The notes under the pieces: model-generated
Told to the model about the DNA's origin: nothing
The model's database searches: none
Seen by the model: only the letters and a program-made list of their open reading frames with translations
Position numbers and translations under genes: made by a program
Shown here: piece by piece, positions 10,169 to 22,400 of the stretch
Layout of the letters: every line of letters begins with the position of its first letter
Numbering within the stretch: position 1 is the stretch's first letter
Source of the DNA: Oehlia diaphana
Taxonomy: Eukaryota > Glomeromycota > Glomeromycetes > Glomerales > Glomeraceae
DNA: 30,388 nt
Assembly: GCA_003833135.1 (NCBI GenBank)
Contig: QZLH01000952.1
Coordinates: forward strand, 4,640-35,027
Direction: 5' to 3'

Positions 10169-12160
10169 CGTCGTACCCCAATAATATTGGAAAAAATGCA
10201 ATTTTGCCGTAGTATGTCAATCCGGCTGATCATTTCATTTGAGCGAACTTAAAGGAATAAACCATTGTGATATCAGGGGCAAATGGAAATATTCACGTGA
10301 CAATGATCGTAAAAGTAGGAGTATAGTATATCTGTCTACCTTGCTGATCGTTTTAAAATTTTCCCATTTGATCATGCTTAAAAGAATTTTTTATTTCAAA
10401 ATAACAATAATTTATAAACAATTATTTTTTTTTTATTTTTTTTATTTATTTATTTCTTTAATTAAAAAATGACTAAGAAATGTAATTTACCGCAGCACAC
10501 CGCCAGAATTTACCATCTTAATTTTCCTAAAATAATTGTACTTTTTTTAGTATTGGTGAAATCATCAAAAAAAAAAAAAGAATTGTTCAATATTCTTTTA
10601 CTAACCGAATCTGGCAGAGATAATAATATCCCATGATTTTTAAAAATGCCAGAAATGGCATTGGGCGGAATGTTAAGCTGTAATGAGCTGAGCTGAATGA
10701 ATGAATGAACTGAACTGAACAAACGTAATATAAACGTTAACATTAACGGCTATAAAATTTGTTTTCAGATTAATCCCTTTTTTAGAAAATCGATCAACCA
10801 TTTTAGTATTCATTTTTGATAATTTATAAATAAAATTCATTATCAACATTGAATTACATATTAATTCTGGAAGATTTCTTAAACAGACTTTTGCTCTAGA
10901 AAAATCAAAAAAATTTTAGTCTCCGTCATCATATTTTTTTTAAATTATAAATAGACTTTTCAAAGATGTTTACTTCATAAACATTTTTAGTATTTCATGT
11001 CCTCCGATTACGGAAAAAGGATGGTATAAAAGCACGGATCGACTTTTTTTACAGTATTCCTTGTTGGCTTTACTAATTTCACCTAATATCTTAGAAACTG
11101 TGGTATGTAGAGATCAACATCGGGTTGTCCCGCATGAGGTAAGGTCACATTATTACGCCAAATCATCGTTAAAACATTACACCCTGAGTTGTGTAATACA
11201 TCTCTTGCTCATAAAGAAAGAATGTACTACTCGAATACAGAAAAAATTTTAACATTACAGGCACGCCTAATTATATATGAATAATTATATATCGCTCGAG
11301 AAATTCTTCAAATTAATATTTATTTTCAATTCGCTTTTTGCAAATAAACTTCTAAATTTATTGTTACGTAATTTAAAATCCTCTAAGAAGAAATAATAGG
11401 GAAAATGGTTAAAAATATGTTTCACCCTCCAAAAAGTTTTAAGATTAGATTTTTTTGCGATGGTGTTACACTGGTGTCTGGTGCCACGTTACGTAAATTT
11501 AAATGACAAGTAATGTATGACAAAAACTTTATGCGTCAATCTCCGATACTCCGATAAGTGTGTCATTAACGATCATTATCATATGTTTATTATCTCTGTT
11601 GTTTTAAAGTTTAATCATCTTATTGAATCGGAATTATTTTTGGATCATTTAAATTTCAGAAGTCGGAGTTGTTCTAATTTTTTTTTTAAAAAAGGAATAT
11701 TTTTTTTTTTTATTTTTTTTATTTTTAAACAAGGAACAATTTTTTTTTCCATCTTTTAAAAAAGGAAGTATTTTTACTTATTTGTCATTTTTATCATATT
11801 ATCGGAAAAGCATAATAAAAATCGGTAATCCATATCAATTTATATTGTCTTTAATAAGTTTCATAACGCGCAGAAAAAAAGTTACATGCATATTGTTTGT
11901 TGTACAATTTTTCTTTTTAATTCCATTAAATGATAATAAAAACATTAATATTAATATTCGTTTTTATACGAATAGGGAACTTCTCCTTTGCGCATATCTT
12001 TTACATAAAGATAAATGCCAAGAAAATGCCAAGCGATATAGTTACAGTACAAGTAAAATTTGTGCGTTGTTATTTGTTATACCGTGGCGTTCACTTATGT
12101 ACTGGAAATAGTTGATTCGCATGTATACAAGTTCTCTTCGGTGATTTATTTTTTTTTTTT
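10169..12160. other. Intergenic, no convincing gene
   Basis: Several frames of 60-110 codons exist (10239-10472 and 11782-12111 on +, 10510-10743 on -), but they are low-complexity or lack motifs. A short GAATG/GAACT microsatellite sits at about 10688-10720. T-rich tracts lie at 10425-10445 and 11690-11725. I did not find a tRNA. Confidence 0.45.
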
Positions 12161-12161
12161 T

Positions 12162-12170
12162 TATAAAAAG
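12162..12170 (+). promoter_or_regulatory. TATA box of the ML-like secreted protein gene
   Basis: TATAAAAAG lies 116-124 bp upstream of the ATG at 12286, after a T-rich tract. This leaves roughly 85-95 nt of 5' leader if transcription starts about 30 bp downstream. Confidence 0.6.
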
Positions 12171-12285
12171 GCAGAGATTTCAACTCATTCTATCGTTAAG
12201 AAATTGTAATCGAAATACTTAAGATCTCAATTTACTTGCAAAATATCTCTTAAATCATCAATTATTGATATTCATCAAAGAAATC

Positions 12286-12735
12286 ATGAGGCATAATCTT
12301 ATTTTGGTAGCCATCTTTTTGGCCACGCTTTCAATGATCAACGCTATTCCACATCAACTTAATAAAAGAGCAACCACCTTTACAACATGTCCCTCAGGAT
12401 TATCTCCAAACACTCTTACTGCAACACTTCAACCTGATCCTCCCATTGCTGGGCAAGACTGCGCTATCACTGCTACCGGAACATTCGCGATTACAGAAGG
12501 TTCCAAATTGCTCGTTCAAGTTTTCGATTTTGCCGCTAACGTAGTAGGAGAACCATTAACTGCCGATATTTGTACTACTGGTGGAGTTACATGTCCAACC
12601 GATGGAATTACTCCCTTCAACATTGTGGATAAAGTTACAATACCTGCTGATGCACCCCAACCATTTGCTCTTGCAATTTCAGTTGTTGATACAACCGGCA
12701 ATATTTTAGGCTGTACCTTTGGTGCTACAGGTTAA
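12286..12735 (+). CDS. Secreted ML-domain-like lipid-binding protein, 149 aa
   Basis: A small secreted protein resembling the MD-2-related lipid-recognition (ML)/phosphatidylglycerol-phosphatidylinositol transfer family, which binds lipids in a beta-sandwich pocket. The ATG at 12286 opens a classic signal peptide (MRHNLILVAIFLATLSMINA, residues 1-20), then IPHQLNKR with a dibasic Kex2-type site at 27-28. The mature part starts ATTFTTCP. Five cysteines (35, 59, 96, 103, 143) suit the disulfides of the fold; C96 and C103 are close enough to pair, leaving one without an obvious partner. ADICTTGGVTCP and the end NILGCTFGATG are typical of the fungal family. An in-frame TTG at 12265 would add seven residues before the signal peptide and is rejected. 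Strong TATA box upstream; AATAAATAAA lies downstream at 12829. G and C content is higher than in its neighbours, which suggests real expression and constraint. Family assignment is by recognition of pattern. Confidence 0.85.
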   Translation: MRHNLILVAIFLATLSMINAIPHQLNKRATTFTTCPSGLSPNTLTATLQPDPPIAGQDCAITATGTFAITEGSKLLVQVFDFAANVVGEPLTADICTTGGVTCPTDGITPFNIVDKVTIPADAPQPFALAISVVDTTGNILGCTFGATG

Positions 12736-12825
12736 TTAATTAGATGATTTTATACCTTATTAAAATTTTATATTTATTGTAGTGTCGTAAGTTAATTAAT
12801 ACGTAACAATTTGTAATCAAATAGA

Positions 12826-12838
12826 ACAATAAATAAAT
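12826..12838 (+). terminator. Likely polyadenylation signal of the ML-like gene
   Basis: The sequence AACAATAAATAAA follows the stop codon by about 90 bp and includes AATAAA, consistent with 3'-end processing. Confidence 0.4.
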
Positions 12839-13452
12839 TTCAATCAAACTTATAAATGAGTATTTTATTTTTGAAGAAATTGTCGTGCACATGAAATTTT
12901 TAATATAATTCGTTATTATAATTTATCCTGTCATATTGGTAGAAAATTGTTTGTGAATCAATAATGTTTGTTTCAAGTTGATTAATGTTAAGAGACATAA
13001 TTAATCAATCACGCAGTTCTAAAAATTTAAAATGGTGAAAAGGAATAAAATTCAACGAAAAATAGATAAATTGTATTATTTCGGTATTAACATAAAAAGT
13101 TTTTAGGATCATAATAAAGAATTTTGTTGTGTTTTGCTCTAAATGAAATATCATCATATGAAGATATGTAATTTTCTTTCAAAAATTGTACGAAAGTAAA
13201 AGAAATACAGAAGAAAAGAGATGTTATGATATTTTCAAATCCATTCATAAATTTTACCAATAGTTATTGTTACATCTTTTAAAATTATTTCTATCGCTCT
13301 ATATATATATATATATATTTTTATATCTATATTAGTAACAATCAACTAAGTTTGTAATGAGGCGGCAGGGTTAACGCATCATTTTTACATCATGTCAAGA
13401 GAAACTCGGTAAGATTCGGTATAACTCAGAATAAAATAAAAACACTCGAATC
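12839..13452. other. Intergenic with an (AT)n microsatellite
   Basis: A TATATA run lies at about 13300-13318. Otherwise AT-rich, with no gene seen. Confidence 0.5.
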
Positions 13453-13455
13453 TAA

Positions 13456-13771
13456 GGCCACACAAATTCAATTTTTCGGTTCACGTAACATTTGAAATTT
13501 AAAATCGACCCGGGGACCCGGGGTTTATTGTTTATTAATAAAAAAAGTTTATATATAAAATCGTGACATCTGATTGGTTGACTTTAAAGAGGAGGGTAAT
13601 TAAAGAATTTATTTTCGCTCCAGAAGTTCTCAGCCACGTGATAAACTTACCTGTCAATAAAATTACGTCCTGATCACGTGATAAACTTTTTATATATAAA
13701 CTTTTTTTCATTGAAATTCGAAAAAGTGACCCGGCCGGGTGAAGTGAACCGAAAATCGAATTTGTGTGGCC
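13456..13771. mobile_element. Tourist/PIF-Harbinger-like MITE, 316 bp, TAA target duplication
   Basis: Terminal inverted repeats of about 28 bp: left 13456-13484 and right 13744-13771, both starting GGCCACACAAATTC and ending CGGTTCAC, with one mismatch and one indel between them. TAA flanks both ends (13453-13455 and 13772-13774). The three-base TWA target and a GGCC terminus are hallmarks of PIF/Harbinger elements and their Tourist MITEs. Internal inverted GTTTATATATAAAA copies (13547-13560 and near 13688-13701) strengthen the fold. It contains GC-rich CCCGGGGACCCGGGG (13509-13523) and CCCGGCCGGG (13731-13740), plus two CACGTGATAAAC words. No transposase is encoded, so it is non-autonomous. 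Confidence 0.85.
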
Positions 13772-13774
13772 TAA

Positions 13775-16075
13775 CAATATACTGTAGTTTTTACCTTATT
13801 CTGAATTTTACCAAGCTTTACTTGGAAATTTTAATAAAAAATACTTATGTTTGTTATCAAATTCTTATTTGTGTGACGAATGTACTGAGTTGTCTTCTCG
13901 TATATTATGAAATTGTATCACGTGATAAACTAAACTTTATGGATGACCCCGAAATATATATAAAAAAGTAAGGTGGCCTTCGAACTTTTTATTAAAAGCT
14001 GTACGCAAGGATTTTCAATAAGTTCAGTACGCAAAATTACCTAACTTTGGATAATTGGAAAAAATACGCAAATTAATTTCCTAACCACCGATCATCATGT
14101 GATTTGCCTTAATCAAACTTAACGTTTATCGAAGAATAATTTTTTTCAATAATATATGTCACATAATTATAAATGTGTACAAGCATTACACATTTTTTTG
14201 CATAAATAAAGTGCTACATATTTTTTTGCACTAATAGTTTATTTATATAGTTTATTTTTATTTATCTCATGAATCTCATGAAATATGTATATATATAACA
14301 AGAATGAAGCATGATCCATAAATGAAAATTTATTTCCTTCTAACTGTATTTTTAATTCAAATGATCTCATCCAATCATTAAACTGATTTTAAAAAATTAA
14401 ACTGTTTATTAGTCAAAACTTAACTGATTTTTTAATACATGCATATTCCCATCCGGGGTGGTATAGTTTAAAAAATCTTACTTATTAGTGATGAGATTTA
14501 AGTGATATAAAGACTTTAGTACATCCGCGTTTAAACTATATAAAATATTATGCAAAATAAAAAAAAAAAAATAATAAACAGTTCAACAAATCATATTGTC
14601 GAATTTATATTACAACATTAGAAAGAAATTCCGGTATTATAAATCTTTTGTAAGAAATGTCAACACCTTACCTACATGAGTTGGTCGATTACTTTTCATA
14701 TTTAATATGCTATTAAATAACATCCTGCGAGAAGATTGAACCAAAAGGTGGTATTATGTCGTGAAGAGAATGATTGAGAATAGGGAATTTTTATGACGAA
14801 ATACAATATGTTGTTAAAATTATTGTCTTTTTTATGTGAAAAAAAAAAAAAAAAATAGGAATTCGTCAGAAATAAAACCAAAAATGATCAACAATTGTAT
14901 TACGAAGTCACAATAACTGTAGATCATTTTGTATTTAATGAGGTCATTTTCATGGGGGAGTTTGACATGATCCTGTTATTAAAAAAAAAAATAAAAAAAT
15001 AACTAACGATCTATTAAAAAAATAAAAAAAGTTACTAAATGATCTATTAAAAAATAATTAAATGATCTATTGTTAAAAAAAAAAATTAAAATTAAACGAA
15101 AAAAAATTTTGAAGTTAATCTATTATGGTTTAAAATCAATATTGCTCTTCTTTTTACGATTAGTAGTTTTTTTATTTTATTTTTTTTAAGATTTTACAAT
15201 TTATTAACTTAATAAGTTAATTATTGTCTAGCATTACTTATTAATATTAGCAAAACTTCAATTACCGGAAACAAATAATTTAAAATATTTTATATTAGTA
15301 AATAATCAATATAATTTGCTGATCAACTACTTAGGCGCAGGCAAATCATGTGTTAGGCAATTTAAAATTATTAATACAGGCTAATCGGTAATATTTTTAT
15401 AGATTAATTTTTTTTATCCAAAATTATTTTAGTTTATTAAATAAAAAGATAAAATGTAATAAGAACTGAATAGACAAAAAGATTATTTTTTTATTTTTTT
15501 ATTATTAATAATATGATTAATAAAAAAAAATTTTTTTTACAATGACAACAAATAATTTAAAAATAAATAAATGAATACATTTTCATCCATTATAATACCT
15601 TATAAAATCTTTGTTCCAATAGATTTCATATGTCAATTGAAGTATCTTCTTTAAGGACATCTCTTTTATAAATAAGTTCATAAGAATAATAAAATTAATA
15701 TTACACTATTATATATTATTATATAATACATTACAATTTAAGCATAACAATTAATGGTGATGAAGTCACTGCACATTAGAATCCTCTAGTTTTATATTAA
15801 AAAACCAATAGCCCAATTTTTTAATAAAATTTATTAAACAATTATGTTTGCAAGGGATGGTATTTTTTACATTTAGTGCTGCAGATTTACATTGTCCTTC
15901 ACTTTGCTCCAGACAATAATACAAAGCAGTCAAATATTTATACATTTTATAATATAATTTAAAGAAAAATGCTTGCAAACTATTGAAATTGAAAGTGTTA
16001 TATATTTATGATAAATTTATTTAAAATAATAATAATTAAAAAATAAATAAAAATAAAATGAATTTTGTTTTTTTT
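13775..16075. other. Intergenic, low-complexity, no gene recognised
   Basis: The contents are CACGTGATAAAC at 13919-13930, long A runs near 14839 and 14980, and a loose triplicate of GATCTATT in A-rich sequence (15008, 15041, 15064). A minus-strand frame at 15978-15766 (70 codons, five Cys) matches no family I know and lacks flanking signals. No RNA gene identified. Confidence 0.45.
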
Positions 16076-17497
16076 TTAAATCCATTCAAAATCTTTAAAG
16101 GAATGCTCAAACCAAGTATTATAATCAAATTTTTGAATTATACCTTTTGTCTTATATTTTTCTAATAATAAATAAAAATCTAAATTTGTAGTAATTTTTC
16201 TTGAAATCATTTGTAATAACATAGGATGTCTACCATTCCAATTATCAAAAAATAATTTCAAAGAATTTAAATTAATTTCTCTATAATAATAACTAAATTT
16301 AAATTTAAATAAACCAATTGGAGATAATCTAGTTAATACATTAAATAAATTATCCCAATTAAATGAAACTAATAAATCACTAATAATTAAAAATAAACCA
16401 TTTAAATGTTTACATTTAATTAATAAATTTTCTAATTCATTACTACTAGTATTTCTAAATAATATTTTAAGATATAAAAGATTTGGACAATTTTGATAAA
16501 TAGCTTGAATTATTCTCTTATTATTAATTTCATTATGACTTGTACGATAAATATTTATTTCAATAAGATGACCACTAGTATTTTCGATTATACTTGTTAA
16601 AGAAGTAATTGGAACAAAACTAGCCCTCAAAATTTGTAAAAAAGGTAAAGATAAAGATTCTAAACAATTCCATTTAATATTTCTAAATTTAAATTTACCA
16701 ACCAATTCTAATATTTTTAAATTCATAAAAGATGAAAGGATATTTGTAATAAGTGGTTTAGTTATCTTAAAATATTGTATAGTATTAGAATGTTTCATTA
16801 AAGAATTTTCAAGAATTTTACAAAATGAATCATTAGCGTATTGATCCTCAGTTTTAAAATGTACATTACATAATTTTCTTTGAGATTTGATTAAATCAAC
16901 AATACCATAATTATTATTATATTTTTCAATATAAAGTTCCAAACCTTTAATAGATTTACATATTTCTGTTAAACCAATAAAAACGGGTTCATCTACGTTA
17001 GTTTTACAATAAAGGAATTCAAGGGTTGAAAAACATTGTTCAGCCCCAGGGATAAGGTGTATTTGATAATCAAATTGTTGAGGTAAATATAAATGAGTAA
17101 ATCTTGTTCTTTCATTAATAAAAGCATTAATTATATCATTTTTAATTAATATTCTATGTTTTTCCATATAAATATTAATTATTCTTTCAATTTCAATAAA
17201 ATCTAAATGTTTACAAAAACTAATATAATTAAAAAAAGGTTTCTTATAAGAATTTGTTAAAAAAAAATCTTTGTCTTGTTGTTTTAATTTATTTTTTAAA
17301 TCATTTGATAAATATGAAAAAATTATATTATATAATAATTTTTCATTTCCATCCTTCCAAGGATTTTTCCATAAAATTGGAATAATTATTTCACACCAAG
17401 TTTTATTAACTAAAAAACATGAATAAAGAGTATTTTTATCATTTTGTAATTCTTTATAAAATATTAAATAAAGAATATCCCTGTTTAACCTAAACAT
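16076..17497 (-). CDS. F-box-like protein with LRR-like repeats, 473 aa
   Basis: A single-exon gene of the F-box family greatly expanded in Rhizophagus. Residues 4-48 form a degenerate F-box (LNRDILYLIFYKEL, then LVNKTWCEIIIPILWKNPW). That domain would bind Skp1 and recruit targets to an SCF ubiquitin ligase. The remainder is Leu/Ile/Asn-rich with irregular LRR-like strands such as LKILELVGKF (about 265), LESLSLPFLQILRA (about 285) and NCPNLLYLKILF (about 340), as expected for a substrate-binding solenoid. The ATG at 17497 starts directly at the F-box, so it is the natural start; TAA at 16076-16078. Codons are strongly A/T-ending. It is a clear paralogue of the gene at 28706-30169, in the same orientation. 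Targets cannot be inferred. Confidence 0.88.
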   Translation of the reverse strand: MFRLNRDILYLIFYKELQNDKNTLYSCFLVNKTWCEIIIPILWKNPWKDGNEKLLYNIIFSYLSNDLKNKLKQQDKDFFLTNSYKKPFFNYISFCKHLDFIEIERIINIYMEKHRILIKNDIINAFINERTRFTHLYLPQQFDYQIHLIPGAEQCFSTLEFLYCKTNVDEPVFIGLTEICKSIKGLELYIEKYNNNYGIVDLIKSQRKLCNVHFKTEDQYANDSFCKILENSLMKHSNTIQYFKITKPLITNILSSFMNLKILELVGKFKFRNIKWNCLESLSLPFLQILRASFVPITSLTSIIENTSGHLIEINIYRTSHNEINNKRIIQAIYQNCPNLLYLKILFRNTSSNELENLLIKCKHLNGLFLIISDLLVSFNWDNLFNVLTRLSPIGLFKFKFSYYYREINLNSLKLFFDNWNGRHPMLLQMISRKITTNLDFYLLLEKYKTKGIIQKFDYNTWFEHSFKDFEWI

Positions 17498-19301
17498 TTT
17501 GTAAAAAAAAATTGAAATTATGAAAAAAAATAATGTTTGCGCTACGTTTTTATTGTCGTACTAAGTTGCACAAATATAAACTCATTGAGTCATTGATTAC
17601 GTACCACATTTTATCAAATTCACGTGATATGTTATTTTCCTGCGGTATTATTTTTCTGCGGTCGGTCACTTGTATAGTTGACAGTTGACACAATACTTAA
17701 TGATCTACATAATACTTTTTTTATTTGATTGTCGAAAATCAGGGCCGGAATTATGATAATTTCGGCCAGTTCAAAATGGCGCTACCTTTTTTGGCTAGGA
17801 TCACCTATAAACGGAAAGAACAACGTGATTATTTTTAATTCGTTGTGCGCAAACTTCAAACCTTACCCTTTTATTGTTACTGTATGTTTCGGAATCTTGT
17901 GTCATTAATATCAAATACGGAATGGAAAGCGTTGAAATGAGGCGTAATTTAATTTACTATTAAGCTAACCTTTTTAATTATCAAAAGCAATTTTAATTAT
18001 ATCAAAAGCTATTTAATTAATCAAAAGCTTTTTATTTAGTTTATCCCGAAATAAAATTAAATCGCCGATCTATTTATTTAAAATTATATAGACAATTAAA
18101 AGGATTATATATGATGAAATTGTTAAAAAAGTTGATAAGAGTTGACCTGAAAAATTCGGGGTCAAGTGCCAAGTCGGGTAATAAGATTTACCTGACCCGT
18201 TTGATTTGTTTTGATTGATTCCCTTGATTTTGTAATGTAATCATTGTATTATAATATTTTTATTGAAAAAATACAATAAAGAAAAATTCATAAAAAAATA
18301 AAAATATTATGACATATGTATTTTAATATTTTTTTTTTTTTTTTTAGAATCCCAGAAATTTATAAAGAATTCTACGATATTTATGCAAATACGATAAATA
18401 CTATAAATACTATAAATAAATATAAATAAATAATAACAATGTAACAATAATTAATATTATAGTAGTTCATTCCAAATAAAAACTCAAAACCATTCTGAAT
18501 GATATCTTTAATCCGGTTCATATCTTGAATCTTATATTTTGGTTGACAATTCGTACAACTACAACTTCCATAGTAATAAATTGTACAAAATTAAATAAAT
18601 TTTTTAGTAGAAAAAGAGTAACAATTTTGACGCCCAAACTTGTTCTCCTGATAACGAAACGTAGTACCAAGCATTTTCACGTGATTTATTCATGTTGATC
18701 ATTTCCTATTTTCCACGACAAAAGCAAAACTTCGTCGGTTCAATGGAATGTAATTACCGCGCCATTAGATAAAAAAAGGATCAATGACAACAAAAAAATA
18801 TATTACTTGTTATTGTATGCAATTGATGCAATTGGTGTGTTTTTGTTTCGGTCAATTTAACTTAATGCGGCTAAAATGAAAAAATCCTTGTTCAACTAAA
18901 TATTATAAGATCCACAATAGTAAAAAACAATTGGATCTGCAATAACAAAAAATTTGTTTCACAATATTTACAAAAAAAAAATTTCATTGGTTTAGAAAAG
19001 GTTCACCCGAAACATTTCTATATTTAAAGGGGTTTGGCAATTGTCACCAAATTGGTAAAAAAAATAATATGCATGACAAAAGAATTTTAGAATATTCTTT
19101 ATGAAACATATTTATAAATAATACGTCCCATCGGATGACCGAATTCTTAACAATAACATAATTTTTAACAATCTAACCATATAAATAATGATTATTATTA
19201 TTATTTATTAAACCGTTATAAATATTGAGGGTGTTTATCGTTAAATGCCTTTTTTTTTTTAAAAAAAAAAAAATTCTAATTTTTTTGTGTAACTATATCG
19301 C
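17498..19301. other. Intergenic between divergently transcribed F-box gene and RdRP
   Basis: At 17740-17769 lies CAGGGCCGGAATTA followed closely by ATAATTTCGGCCAG; both words recur near 23899-24083. CACGTGAT occurs at 17621 and 18678. A G/C-richer patch with GACCTGAAAAATTCGGGGTC (18143-18162) and TTACCTGACCCG (18189-18200) stands out from the AT background. T and A homopolymers meet head to head at about 19250-19273. No gene seen. Confidence 0.5.
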
Positions 19302-19309
19302 TATATAAA
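19302..19309 (+). promoter_or_regulatory. TATA-like box upstream of the RdRP gene
   Basis: TATATAAA lies about 155 bp before the ATG at 19463, in a short region of lower A/T-run density followed by a CT-rich stretch. This is a plausible core promoter; no other site in the 150 bp is as good. Confidence 0.5.
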
Positions 19310-19462
19310 CATTCCTTACCCGATCAAACTTCTTTCTTTCAAGTTTTACTTGAATCCCCTTATCACATATTATTAAAATATAGCTTCTTTTTTTCTTGAA
19401 TTTCTCAAAAAAAAAAAAAAAAAATCCACATAATAAAATAAAATTAATATAATATATTCAAT

Positions 19463-22400
19463 ATGCCACCTAACGAGGAATTTGCACCCTGGGGAGATAT
19501 TTGCTACGATAGAAACAATTATGGCACTCGCCGACATTATAACAGCGAGAGATATTTTTTCAGAGCTGAAAGTTTGGAGTTTGGTGTCTATCTTAAATCT
19601 GATACCTTTGTCTCCGAAATGAAATTTACTGAAAAGGTCAATTTTGTTATTGACTACAGTACCCGTAAAATTAAAGTTGAATTTTCTGTACCTATTTATG
19701 ATAAAGACAATAACAAAAAAAATCTATCATTCTCATTAAATACCGAATTCAAAGATATGGATGGTGAAATTTTTATTGAACAACAAGGTTCTTATCGTTC
19801 AATTACCATAGCAAACAAATTTCCCGCGAAATATTCCATGTTTAATGAGACCAACCGTACCATGAAACGGATGACAAGAATTCAAACGCCAAAATGCGAA
19901 GGTCCTCTTCAACCTCATATGCCAAATGATAGTGAACAACTTGGAAAGTGGGTTGTTTATAAAATAACTTTTGATTCTGTCAAAAACGAAAAAATTTATC
20001 GTTTCAAAGAAATGTTTAAAAAAGCAAAAGATTATAATTTAACTTCAGGAAAATTCAATCCACCACTTAAATTAGTTGATGGGAAAACTTTAAACAAATA
20101 TGTTGACCGTTCAATGTTGAATTTTGACGTTCTATATATGGTAGAATGTAATATTTCATTTAATTATTTACATGATTATAATCTCAGCAAGGAATTCTTT
20201 TATTTATTACATAAACTACCTTCAGAAGTTGCAATTTATATATTAGAAAATATTTATGAAAACAAAAAGCGTATATATGATCCAATTTCATATTTACGTT
20301 CAGAATTCAAAAGAATCAGAAATATTGATTTTAGACCAAAACATGTACCAGAACATTGCTCAATGATGCGCAAGGTAATTGTTACTCCAACAACTATGTA
20401 TATGCTACCTCCAAATATGGAGACGTCCAATCGTGTCATTCGTCATTTTAAAAGCGTGAAAGATAATTTTTTACGTGTTCATTTTGTTGATGAAGGTTCC
20501 AATAAAGTTGGTGCTTCAAGTGGTGATGAAAACGAAAATCATAGTCTAGCTTTATATAATAGAATCTATTATACCTTACGTGAAGGTATTAAAATTGGAG
20601 ATATACATTATGAATTTTTGGCTTTTTCTTCAAGTCAATTAAGGGATCATTCTTGTTGGTTTTTTGCTTCTACCAATGGTTTAACTGCAAATGATATTAG
20701 AAAATGGATGGGTGATTTCTCTGATAAAACAGTTGCTAAATATGCTGCTCGTATGGGACAATGTTTTTCAAGCACTCGCGCAATTCAGCGCCTTCTTGTT
20801 AATGATATCGAAGAAATACCTGATATAGAAAGAAATGGTTATGTATTTTCTGATGGTATTGGAAAAATTTCTCCTTTATTAGCGAAAAAAATCGTATCAA
20901 AATTAGAATTGAAGAATAATATCCCTAGTGCATTTCAATTTAGAATGGCTGGATATAAGGGAATGTTATGTCAGGATAGTACTTTACAAGGAAATCAAGT
21001 TAAAGTACGTAAAAGCCAACGCAAGTTTGAATCAACACATAATGAGTTAGAAATAATTAGGTGTTCTGCCTATATTCCATCCTTTCTTAATAGGCAAGCA
21101 ATAACACTATTGTCAGTATTAGGAATTCCTGACGAAGTATTTATTCGTTTGAAGGATCAACAAGTTGATGATTTGAATAAAATATATGAAAATGAAAATA
21201 GAGCAATAAATACCTTGCAACAAAATTCTGATGAATATGGAGTATCACACTCTCTTGCAGATTATATCAAAGCGGGATTTTTACAAGAAAATGATCCTTA
21301 TTTAGTAAATTTGATTTCATTATTCCGTATAACAATGTTGAGAGATATTAAAAAGAAGGCAAAAATCCGTGTTAATAAAGGAGCATTCTTGTTAGGAGTT
21401 TTGGATGAAACTAATACATTAAAAGAAGATGAAGTATATTGTTGTGTAAGGAATGATCCTAATAATCCATCTAGAAAAAAATTGATTACAGGTACATGCA
21501 TTGTGTACCGTAACCCTTGTTTTCACCCTGGAGATGTAAGAATCGTAAAAGCTGTAGAATGCGATGCATTAAAAGATCTTGTGGACGTATTAGTTTTTCC
21601 ACAAGTTGGAGAACGCGATATCCCAAATCAGTGTAGTGGTGGAGATCTAGATGGTGACGATTTCACGTATGTATTTGGATTATAATTAATTATTTTGGTG
21701 CATATTTTTTTAAAAAAATACTAATTTTTTTTTTTATTTTTATTTTTTGTAATTAGTATAATCTATGATGAGGATCTAATCCCAAAAAAAATAGAAGAAC
21801 CCATGAATTATGAGGCTCAAAAACCAGAAGTCGTCGAAAAAGTAACAATGGATGACATTAAAAAATTTTTTGTAAATTACGTATTTTCCGATCAACTTGG
21901 TAGGATTGCCAATGCCCATTTAGCTAGGGCAGATTTCTATCCAGATGGTGCTAAGAATGAGTCTTGCATTAAACTTGCACATTTACACTCGGATGCTGTG
22001 GATTTTCCAAAGACAGGAATACCTGCAGTTTTTCCAACAAAACTTCGTGTTAGTAAATTTCCAGATTTTATGGAAAAGCCTGACAAACCTGTTTATCAAT
22101 CCAGGAAAGTTCTTGGTACTTTATACCGCTCAATCAAAGAAGAGGATTATAAACCGTATGTAAAATCAACTTTTGACACAAGGTTGTGTGTTAAAGGATA
22201 TGAAAAATATTTAGAGGAAGCACGAATTCACAAAAGTTCATATGATAGAAGTATCAAAGCATTAATGAACCAATTTGGAATAATGACAGAATATGAAGTA
22301 GTTAGTGGATACATTATAAATACGCATCCAATTGACAAGAAAAAAACACGAGATGTAGTAAAGTGTGTAATGGACGCGATAACCCCAATTAAAAAGTATT

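Noticed and set aside
10239..10472. 77-codon + strand frame after the foldback element
   Set aside because: The second half is low-complexity from T-rich DNA and the first half matches nothing I know; no supporting signals.
12265..12285. Upstream in-frame TTG start for the ML-like protein
   Set aside because: It is not an ATG, and it would place seven extra residues before an otherwise perfect signal peptide that begins at the ATG at 12286.
15766..15978. 70-codon minus-strand frame with five cysteines
   Set aside because: No signal peptide, no recognisable spacing of the Cys residues and no promoter; could be chance in AT-rich DNA.
20254..21501. Minus-strand frames opposite the RdRP (20254-20439, 21298-21501)
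   Set aside because: They are antisense shadows of a strongly conserved coding sequence and have no motifs of their own.
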